Shown here: in pieces, positions 25,713-33,700 of the stretch
How the letters are laid out: every line of letters begins with the position of its first letter
How positions within the stretch are numbered: the first letter of the stretch is position 1
Origin: Devosia sp.
Lineage (GTDB): Bacteria; Pseudomonadota; Alphaproteobacteria; Rhizobiales; Devosiaceae
NCBI RefSeq assembly: GCF_028290625.1
Contig: NZ_JAQGJM010000012.1
Span: 1-64,000, forward strand
Reading direction: 5' to 3'
Length of the DNA stretch: 64,000 nucleotides
Notes under the pieces: model-generated
The model's database searches: none
What the model was told of the DNA's origin: nothing
The model's input: only the letters and a program-made list of their open reading frames with translations
Made by a program: the position numbers and the translations under genes

Positions 25713-26186
25713 CTATTGCACACGCTGCTGCACTTGTCCGTTCTGGTCGCGCATCATGTTAGGCCCGTTGAACTGGGCCTGGGTGATGGAGCAGTAATTG
25801 GTCACCTGGGTATCGGAAAAGATCGAGAAGGTGACGAGCACGCCGTTCTGCATTTGGGACGCCCAGAAGCCGTGGCCGGGATAATCGGAACACATTTGGC
25901 CATTGGCGCAGACACGGGTCTGGGTGGTGAACAGGCCGCTGGGCTCAAAGGTGGTATAGCGCTGGGCAACCTGGCCGGGACTGAACTGGTTGGGGATTTC
26001 GGTGTACCAGACGCCGGTCAATTGCTGCATCGCCTGTGGATCGGCGCTGGCCTGGAACTGCTGCCAGCCCTGGCTCAGGTTCTGGTCGACATTGCCGTTC
26101 TGGTCGCGGCAGACGTCGTTCTGCGCGAAGGCCGGCATGGCGATGGATGCGGCAATAGCCGCGATGATGAAAACCCTGCTGTTCAT
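25713..26186 (-). CDS. Secreted protein of unknown function (157 aa)
   Basis: A signal peptide (FIIAAIAASIAMPAFAQ) precedes a mature domain of about 135 residues rich in Gln and aromatic residues. It has Cys in DVCRDQNG, TRVCANGQMCSDYPG and NYCSITQ. The central LTGVWYTEIPNQFSPGQ and GLFTTQTRVC resemble a small lipocalin-like beta barrel, but I do not claim a family. It is probably periplasmic, with disulfides. Confidence 0.75.
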   Translation of the reverse strand: MNSRVFIIAAIAASIAMPAFAQNDVCRDQNGNVDQNLSQGWQQFQASADPQAMQQLTGVWYTEIPNQFSPGQVAQRYTTFEPSGLFTTQTRVCANGQMCSDYPGHGFWASQMQNGVLVTFSIFSDTQVTNYCSITQAQFNGPNMMRDQNGQVQQRVQ

Positions 26187-26287
26187 GATCGGTGCTCCCT
26201 CCGGACCGCCCCCGGTCCTGGAGCAAATGGTTAAGCAAAGTTAACCCTCCGTCATCCCCCTATAAGGGGGTAGGGGGCGCGATTGCC

Positions 26288-26989
26288 CTAGCTCAGTCCA
26301 GCGAGAACCAGCCGGGCGGCGGCCTGGGGCCGGGTGCGCGCACCCAGCTTGGCGCGGGCGCTGTCGACATGCCCCTTCACGGTCTCGCGCGACAGGCCCA
26401 TGATGGTGGCGGTTTCGCCGTCGGTCTTGCCGGCAACGACCCAGCGCAGGCATTCCAGCTCGCGGATGGTCATGGGGGCGGTCGGGACGGGCAAGGCGGA
26501 GACCCCGGCCAGAGCCCGGCAGCGCTCATGGGCATGAAAGGCCAGCAGGTGCATGGTGTCGCGCTCGGTGGCGGTCAGCCGGCGCCCGCCAGCCATGGTC
26601 ACGAGGCCCAGATAACCACCCGGCCCGTGAAAAGGCACGGAGAGGCCATCGGTCCACCCCCACTGGTTTGCGGTTTCCCCGAGGTCCTGCTCGGGCCGCG
26701 TCAACTGGCGTTGCGCCTTGGCGTCCTGCCAGGTGAAAGGCGCGATGCGGCGGCGCGCCTCGGAGACGCTGAAATCGGCCAGATGAAAACTGCGGCTGCG
26801 ATAGAGCGCAATCCACGTCTCCGGCCAGTGCTGAAAGAAAAAATGCGTCTCCGGCCCCCGGTCAGCCGGCACGAACGCGCCGCACGCCCCGGCAGTATAG
26901 CCATACGGTTCAATCCCGGCGACAAAGACTGCCTTGACCGCCGCCAGATCACCGCACGCGGACATCTCGGCCGCCCAATCCTGAGCCAT
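26288..26989 (-). CDS. LuxR-type regulator with autoinducer-binding-like domain
   Basis: A 233-residue protein. The N-terminal ~160 residues resemble the autoinducer-binding domain of LuxR proteins: WPETWIALYRSRSFHLADFSV, then WGWTDGLSVPFHGPGGYLGLV, with the conserved Trp/Tyr/Asp cluster. The C-terminal HTH is MTIRELECLRWVVAGKTDGETATIMGLS followed by ETVKGHVDSARAKL (two adjacent motifs). No LuxI synthase is nearby, so it is a solo receptor or one answering another signal. Confidence 0.85.
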   Translation of the reverse strand: MAQDWAAEMSACGDLAAVKAVFVAGIEPYGYTAGACGAFVPADRGPETHFFFQHWPETWIALYRSRSFHLADFSVSEARRRIAPFTWQDAKAQRQLTRPEQDLGETANQWGWTDGLSVPFHGPGGYLGLVTMAGGRRLTATERDTMHLLAFHAHERCRALAGVSALPVPTAPMTIRELECLRWVVAGKTDGETATIMGLSRETVKGHVDSARAKLGARTRPQAAARLVLAGLS

Positions 26990-27114
26990 TTCGCGATCCC
27001 CCGACCCTGGTGCCAGTCGGATCGGCCATAGGCAGGCTTGTCAAGCGTATTGATCGCGCCTGCCATCGCGTCAGGCTTGACGCCCTGCCCCATTTCAAGC
27101 ATCAAGAGGCGCTC

Positions 27115-27188
27115 GCGGGTGTAGCTCAATGGCAGAGCAGAAGCTTCCCAAGCTTACGACGAGGGTTCGATTCCCTTCACCCGCTCCA
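27115..27188 (+). tRNA. tRNA-Gly(CCC), integration target
   Basis: The acceptor arm GCGGGTG pairs with CACCCGC. The D arm is GCTCAATGGCAGAGC, the anticodon loop TTCCCAA (anticodon CCC), and the T arm AGGGTTCGATTCCCT. A CCA end is encoded. The T arm and acceptor 3' half recur at 61334-61357, showing use as the island attachment site with the tRNA restored at the left end. Confidence 0.95.
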
Positions 27189-27189
27189 A
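27166..27189 (+). repeat. attL: 24-bp 3' end of tRNA-Gly
   Basis: The segment from TTCGATTCCC to CCGCTCCAA is repeated identically, 24 bases, in direct orientation at 61334-61357. It lies at the 3' end of the tRNA, 172 bases before the integrase gene. Confidence 0.93.
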
Positions 27190-27288
27190 CGACCCGTCCA
27201 GCGTCGTCCAACAGCCCTCAAAAATCGCCAGAAACGCAGGCATTTCAGTCAACATCGCCCTCGCGCGCGTGTAGGGTCGTCCAGCAAG

Positions 27289-27360
27289 ATACCGTTACAG
27301 CCAGCATTTTTTACGGTATGACGAACGGTATCAAAGCCCGACGACCAATGTTGATACCGT
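27289..27360. promoter_or_regulatory. Four ACGGTAT arm-like sites before the integrase
   Basis: ATACCGT occurs at 27289 and 27354, and its reverse complement ACGGTAT at 27313 and 27325. Two more copies lie at 61262 and 61274 inside the right end. Repeats of this kind inside both ends suit arm-type integrase or excisionase binding sites, and here they also overlap the integrase promoter region, so autoregulation is possible. Confidence 0.6.
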
Positions 27361-27361
27361 A

Positions 27362-28564
27362 ATGGCCCTCACAGATACCGCAGTAAGAAACGCGAAACCC
27401 GGCCCTAAACTGAAGAAAATGTCCGATGGGGGAAACCTCTATCTCGCCGTTCAAACCAGCGGCACGAAGTCCTGGCGCATGGACTATTCGTACTTGGGAA
27501 AGCGAAAGACACTGACCTTCGGCGTTTACCCGATTGTGACCCTTTCCGATGCTCGAGCAAAACGGGATGAGGCTAAGAGGCTGTTGGTTTCGGGTACCGA
27601 CCCGTCGGTCGCTAGGCGCACGGACAAAATTGCCGCGCTTGCAGCCAATGGGAACACCTACGGCGTCATTGCCGACGAGTACTTGGCCAAGCTCAAGCGG
27701 GATAAACGCGCAGAGGCAACGCTGGCCAAGAATGAGTGGATGATGAAGGTCCTTGCCGCCGAACTGTGCGCTCGTCCGATAACCGACATCTCGCCAAAAG
27801 ACGTGCTCGATGTGTTGAGGAAAATCGAGCTCAGCGGTCGAGTGGAAAGCGCCCTCGCGACACGGGCTGCCATTGGCCGGGTATTCCGGTACGCGATTGC
27901 CAGTGCGCGCGCTGAAAATGATCCGACCTTCGCGCTACGCGGCGCGTTGCAACGCCACGTTCCAATTAACCACCCTGCACTCACCAAGCCGGAGGATGTG
28001 GGGGGCTTAATGCGAGCAATCTATGGCTACGAAGGCTGGCCCAGCCTAGCCGGGCTGCTAAAGATGCAGGCCATTTGCTTTTCCCGACCGAGTGAAACGC
28101 GGCTGCTGGAGTGGGCAGAGATTGACGCAGCAACGCGGATTTGGACTATTCCCGCAAGTAAGGCGAAGATGCGCCGCCCCCACGACGTGCCATTGTCGAC
28201 GCAAGCAATTGCCCTGCTTGAGGAGATGCGACCATTAAGTGGCGCTGGAAGTTTTGTGTTTCCCTCGATGATGTCGGGAAAATCCGTGCTGTCAGAAAAC
28301 TCCATGAACTCGGCATTGCGGCGAATGGGGTTTACCCACGACCAGCACACCGCTCATGGCTTCCGCACAACCGCCAGCACCACACTAAACGAGTCTGGCA
28401 TTTTCAGCGCCGACGCCATTGAAATGCAACTTGCGCATCTCGATAAGGGCAAGGTTCGTCGAACCTATAATCGCGCACAGTATTGGGAGGAACGTGTTCA
28501 TCTGATGCAATGGTGGGCCGACCTGCTAGACACCGCGCGTATGACGATTCCAACCGTTCTCTAG
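27362..28564 (+). CDS. int: Tyrosine-type integrase (DUF4102/P4-like)
   Basis: A 400-residue P4-type integrase. The N-terminal arm-binding DUF4102 domain has MALTDTAVRNAKPGPKLKKM and GGNLYLAVQTSGTKSWRM. A central SAM-like domain comes next. The catalytic domain carries the first Arg in FSRPSETRLLEWAEID, the HxxR box in HTAHGFRTTAST, a later His in QLAHLDK and the Tyr nucleophile in RRTYNRAQYWEER. All catalytic residues are present, so it may be active. It should catalyse recombination at the tRNA-Gly end. The start follows the last ATACCGT site with little room for a ribosome-binding site. Confidence 0.93.
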   Translation: MALTDTAVRNAKPGPKLKKMSDGGNLYLAVQTSGTKSWRMDYSYLGKRKTLTFGVYPIVTLSDARAKRDEAKRLLVSGTDPSVARRTDKIAALAANGNTYGVIADEYLAKLKRDKRAEATLAKNEWMMKVLAAELCARPITDISPKDVLDVLRKIELSGRVESALATRAAIGRVFRYAIASARAENDPTFALRGALQRHVPINHPALTKPEDVGGLMRAIYGYEGWPSLAGLLKMQAICFSRPSETRLLEWAEIDAATRIWTIPASKAKMRRPHDVPLSTQAIALLEEMRPLSGAGSFVFPSMMSGKSVLSENSMNSALRRMGFTHDQHTAHGFRTTASTTLNESGIFSADAIEMQLAHLDKGKVRRTYNRAQYWEERVHLMQWWADLLDTARMTIPTVL

Positions 28565-28851
28565 CCGTTCGAATGCCCCCTCTCCGCCATTTTTCCTCGT
28601 AACTGCTTGATTTTATTGAAGTGCGGGCTCCCGGTGCGCCTGCGCCTGCCATTTTTGCCCCACATTTGTCCGAGCGTGCCACGCTTTGCCGGGTCGAGTT
28701 ACAAGCAGAAGGCAGGAGGACCGTTTAAAATTTCTCGCATAACAACAGGTTCGATAACGGCGCGATGGCGCTGTCCCGCAAGCTTTTTCATGAGCGAACG
28801 CCGAATGCTGGAAGGCTCCAGGAGTGGCCATCCTGCATGATGATTGCGTGT
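28565..28851. other. Gap with a tRNA-Ser 3'-end-like sequence
   Basis: Immediately after the integrase stop codon, GTTCGAATGCCCCCTCTCC followed by GCCA resembles the T arm and acceptor end of a tRNA-Ser, one base short of a proper fold. No 5' half of a tRNA is present. The rest of the 287-base gap holds nothing I can name. Confidence 0.35.
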
Positions 28852-30768
28852 TCAGGGAAGCAAAGCGATCTTGGCCTCGAAGGCAGCTTGGGCTCTCGCG
28901 CACGTTCGCCAAAGGACGGGGCTTATTTTGCATAGCTCGTCGATGTGCGCGTGCATTGCCTCAGCCAACTCAGAGTTCGTTTCCTCATAGCCCAACTCGG
29001 TCAGCCATTGCCCCACCATTTCAGACCACCGGCCAAGGTCGACTTCCGATGCCGAAGCGATAAGTGCGATTCTCAAGCTGCTGTCGGTGTCAATATGTGC
29101 GCCTGCTCGACGCCGCAGAGTTCTCGCCAAAATCCTTAGCTCACCAGCAAGTTCTGTGTCGCGGGCTACGGCAGCAGCAACGGCTAAACCGCTGAGTAGG
29201 TTAAATGTTTTCGCGTCGTTATCCATTTGAACGACCTCGTACTTAACGCGCCTAAGAGCTTCTGTGACCAACTTCGTTTGATGCTTGGTAATTTGGAAAA
29301 TCAATACTGTGTTGACGAACGCCGCGAGCGATCCCTCGTTGATTTCTTCGGCATGTGCCAGTTGACTGAGTTGCTCGGAGATTTCGTCCGGGAGCGGAGC
29401 TGGACTGTCTAAGCCACCTTCCAAGGGACCGGGTAGATACGAGTATGGAAAAGCCATTGCAGCCCGCAACCGCCCAACGTCGGTGCTGAACAAGAAATCG
29501 TTTAACTTTCCCGATGGTATGGAAGTGCGATGCCTGTCCGCTGCTCCTGCTAATCTCGAAACAAACTCCGCCTTCAATTGCTCAGGGCTGATAAAATCAG
29601 GGAGCCATCGAGGTTCTAACCTGAGGTCGGTTAGTGTCTGTAAGAAGTAGCGTTGACCGCGTGCTGCAGTTGCCCACCTCGAAAAGTCTGCCATGTCCAC
29701 GCCAGCTGCGATCAATTGCCTTTCTACCGCTGCTGCATGAGAAAATGCCGCGAGGCGACGCAGGAAAGGTGCCTCATTCTCGAATATGCCTAACCGCGAC
29801 AGCTCCCCGTCAACGAATATGGTTAGGGCGCTAATTAAACTAAGGCGGCCGCTCGCATCCGCCGGATCGTCCTCGACGATCAGTTGCGCCATTTGCAGCA
29901 GAGGCAGTTCCAACCCAGGCTCGGTGGCCAGCAAACGAATGCCCACCTCTATCGCGCCTAGCTGCGACAAGCGGTCGCCAGAGCGTGCAAGTTCCGCGAA
30001 ATGACGTACCACAAGGTCGAGCGACAGTTTGGGACCAATCGCCTCTGATATCGAGGAATGAGCGCAAAGAACGAGCGTGCGCGAAAGAGCAAACTCACCT
30101 CCCCGCGCTAATATTGCATCCAGATGAGGAGGCAATACTCTATCGATGTACTCCTTGAGCGTACTCGTGCCCCGGTAATTACCGATAAGTTGTTCAAAGT
30201 AGGTTATGGACTGTGGCACCAGATTTGACGTCGTTCCTCGCCCGGCAGCGATATCAGATTTGATTGCTTCCCAAACGCTTTCCGGAGCCTGACGAAAAAA
30301 GGCCAGCAGGCCTTCGACATCATCGTCGGCAATACCAATCTCCACTCTTTCGCGCCAACGAACCGCCTCCGCGCCTTGAAGCGCGTACTCATCGATCGCG
30401 AGGTCAAATCTATCTAGACGGTCAACATCATTTCCGTTCAAAAACCAAAAAGATGGAATACCAACCTCGCCAGATTCAGACGATATTAGAAGCAGCCGCT
30501 GTTTGTCCGCAGATAATTGAACCTCGTAGTTATCGCCACTGATGTCGTTCACGATTATCTGTCTGTCGGATTTATATACCTCACGAATAGCCGAAAATAA
30601 CTCACGGCGTTCAAATGACGGCATGCCCTCACCGAATTCCACTCTCGCAAGGACCTGCAAGCCGTGAGACTCTAAAAATTCGGGTCGGTCGAGAAAAGCG
30701 CTTTGTACTATTGGTGGGAATAGCTTCAAGAGGCCGTCAGCCAGTATCGCGTGATGTTCGGAGGTCAT
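28852..30768 (-). CDS. Unknown protein (638 aa), partner of the lipase-TPR-PIN gene
   Basis: I recognise no family. The first ~130 residues are mixed alpha/beta (GLQVLARVEFGEGMPSFERR, YEVQLSADKQRLLLISSE, PSFWFLNGNDVDRLDRFD). The remainder is strongly helical with repeat-like spacing (DLVVRHFAELARSGDRLSQ, ELPLLQMAQLIVEDDPADA, VTEALRRVKYEVVQMDN). No P-loop, transmembrane segment or metal cluster is visible. Its ATG overlaps the upstream 1519-residue gene by ATGA, so the two are made together and probably act together. A helical scaffold or sensor is a reasonable guess only. Base composition is lower in GC than the chromosome. Confidence 0.8.
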   Translation of the reverse strand: MTSEHHAILADGLLKLFPPIVQSAFLDRPEFLESHGLQVLARVEFGEGMPSFERRELFSAIREVYKSDRQIIVNDISGDNYEVQLSADKQRLLLISSESGEVGIPSFWFLNGNDVDRLDRFDLAIDEYALQGAEAVRWRERVEIGIADDDVEGLLAFFRQAPESVWEAIKSDIAAGRGTTSNLVPQSITYFEQLIGNYRGTSTLKEYIDRVLPPHLDAILARGGEFALSRTLVLCAHSSISEAIGPKLSLDLVVRHFAELARSGDRLSQLGAIEVGIRLLATEPGLELPLLQMAQLIVEDDPADASGRLSLISALTIFVDGELSRLGIFENEAPFLRRLAAFSHAAAVERQLIAAGVDMADFSRWATAARGQRYFLQTLTDLRLEPRWLPDFISPEQLKAEFVSRLAGAADRHRTSIPSGKLNDFLFSTDVGRLRAAMAFPYSYLPGPLEGGLDSPAPLPDEISEQLSQLAHAEEINEGSLAAFVNTVLIFQITKHQTKLVTEALRRVKYEVVQMDNDAKTFNLLSGLAVAAAVARDTELAGELRILARTLRRRAGAHIDTDSSLRIALIASASEVDLGRWSEMVGQWLTELGYEETNSELAEAMHAHIDELCKISPVLWRTCARAQAAFEAKIALLP

Positions 30769-33700
30769 GCGTCCTCCTCAGTGTTTTCGGTTTGGGAGAG
30801 CGCTGCGTCGATGCGGCTTGCAATGCCATCGAGGAGGTTGTGGAACAGGACGGGGTCACGATCGCGGATTGGCCGGAGGACGACGTCGGTAACCCAATTC
30901 CAGTACTTTGCTCGGACTTCGTCGCCAACGTCGGGCAACATCATCAAAAGCTGTAGCTGCGCTTGATAACGCTCCGACGAACTCAGATGATCCGGCTGCA
31001 TGCGATGAGCCCAACGACGGATATCGAAAAGGCCGAGGACCCAATTCGACTTGGCGATTGCGTTTTTGAAATCCACTCCTTCTTTCCATTGGGCCCGCAG
31101 TGCTCCCACTAGAGCGAGGTTTAGCTCATCAAACCATGGATGTTCGCGCGGAAGTTGGAGGACGTCACTCATTCTAAATTGTAGCAATGATTCCCGGATC
31201 GCCTTTAGCTCGGCGGTTTCGGAAAGGGTGCCGTCGCTGGCCGGGGCCCCCTCCAGAAGCTCTAGAAGCTCCTCAGGAGTGATAGGAACCATCGCGAACC
31301 CGGCCCGACGCATTTTGGCCCTTGCATCATTCAAGCTTGCCTTGGTCAGATGACCGGCGTTGTGCAGCGCAGTAAGAACCTCGAGTGACGTATTGATCGG
31401 CTTCCTGCCCTCCGACTCCATCCAATTGTGCTGGTTGAAAAATCTGTCATCAATCACCACGACGTCTACCTGTTTAGCGATCTCTAATAGAGAGTTGCTC
31501 GGATGATTTTCGAACGACAGGGCGTCGTCGTTTTCCTGGCGGCGGGCAATCCCCAACCTGACTCTCCCCGACTGAATTCGCTGTGCAAGGTTACTGCGGA
31601 CGTCCTCAATCACGTCTCTAGTCGAATCCACAAAAGACGCCTGCCGGATCAACAAATCTGCCTGTTCGATATCGCTTTCGCTGACTATCGCTGTAAATCC
31701 CGCGAACCTTAGCCGATCGAGCAACCCGAGGTGCTGTAAGTAGTTCGCGGCGAGACTATCTATATATAGTACTGCGCCTCGCGCGATTTGCGTTGGATTA
31801 GGCCAACGTGGTTCGTGCTGCGAAAGATATTCTAGCGCTTTTTCTTCTTCGGATGATGTGAGATGACCGAGTGCCTTTAATGCCGAGACGACTTCCCAGC
31901 TTCCCGCCAACACTCCTGAGTAGGTGCTGAGGTCAACCGTTTCGCGCATAAGGCTTCTGGGTCGATGTACGGGGAACGGACGCACGACTACGTGTTGAGT
32001 AGCAGTGCTACTAGCACTCGCTGCCGCTGTAAGGAATAAGGCTAGGTCCGAGCCAACTTCCTGCTCCAAATTGCCAGTTGGGTTGCTAACACCAAGAAAA
32101 GATTTGAGATGCCCAGCGTCGACCATCTTCCGAAGGTCCACAGCCGCCCGCACTCTGCTAGGCTGTCCCGTACCAACTTTCCGATTTTCCGCTAAAAGCC
32201 AGCCTAACGTTGTATGTGGTACTATAACTTCGTCGAAATAATCGAGGGCCTCTGCCAGATGACCGAGCATGCTGAGCAATAGAAGTGCTGTGGGATCAAA
32301 TGCCGCCGTCCCACGATTGACGGCTGACTTAGAGCGCGCACCACTGAAGGCGGGGACTATCGATCGCCGCCTGATATCGGGCTGAGTTAGGTTGAACAGC
32401 GGGGGCAGAAGGAAGATTTGTAGTAAGGTCTGGTTCAGCGCATTTGCCGCGCCAAACAACGGGACACTACCACTGGAGACCGCCTCCCAGACCTTCCTTT
32501 CTTTCTCGTTCCAGTCGGGCTGCATATCTAACAAATCTTGAATGTCAAATCGCTGTACTGGGCCGTCTTCCCCCGATAGCTCGATCGCCGTTCTCAGCCA
32601 ATCGCCGACGGGTTGCGTCTCTTCCCATCCGGCACTCGATGCCTCAGTGTAACAGGCTATGAGAATTGCGGGGTCGTCCTGTGCTGCGAGCGCTGCTTGT
32701 TCAACAAGCTCCCTCGCGCGTGGCGAGCCTACGTGGTGAGCCAGTTGCCCAGCGCGCAGAAGTTCCTCAGCCGATCTGCTTTCACGGCTAACCCAGTCGT
32801 CCTCGATCATTGCGCTCACGGCATTCCAATCACCTGACGCAATTGCGATGTTGGTCAGCAGGGCGCGTACAGTTGGTAAGCTTTTTTCCAGCGATAAAGC
32901 CGTAGTTTTGGCCTCAGTAAGTCGTCCCAACCGATAGTAACCCCAAGCGATTATGCCCGCGAGGTCGGAAGAGGACTCAATGAATTCGGGGTATTGTTGG
33001 GCCAGCCCGTCCAGCTCTTCAAAATGCGACACCTGATAGAGTGCTTGAGCAAGCAAGAGGGTGTTCGGGATTGTCGGGGCCCTCCGGACTAGGGCCTCAG
33101 CAAAAGGGACAAGCCTAGTCCAGTCCTCTCGTTCCTTCAGTATCTCTATTAGGCTCATTAGCGCTGGAAGGGTATCCGTCTCCCTAAACTGGGCCTCCCT
33201 CGACTCTACCGGGTCTGCGCCCTTAGCTTCGTCAATGAAACGTTGGAGTGCAGTCACGGCCGAAGAGGGGGCACCAACACTACGCAAGATCGTTAGCTTT
33301 TTTGATGCTGCGTCCGCTTTGCCTGCTCGCGCTAACGCCTGAATTTCTACCGCTGTAAGAAATTCGGTGGTGTAGTATTCCTCCAATTGAATGCGATGCG
33401 TCGACAGATATGCCGCAAGGTCGTCGGGTTTCTTCGTCCTTGCGATTGCAAACCGGCCGATGGCCGCCTCCACAGAAGTGCCACCGGAAATCGCCGATGC
33501 TGCCTCAATTTCGCGCTCCGCCGCCACGGGGTCGATATCGAGGCCAAACTGTAAGGCGATGGGCAATCGCCTAAGCGAATGCCTCTGGTCCTTCATACTT
33601 GCCTCAAGCTGCGCTTTTGCGATTGCCCTACGGGCAGGGTCAAGAAGAGCAAGCCACAGCGCATAATCGGAAACAATGTTTGCCATGCGGAGGCTTCCGA

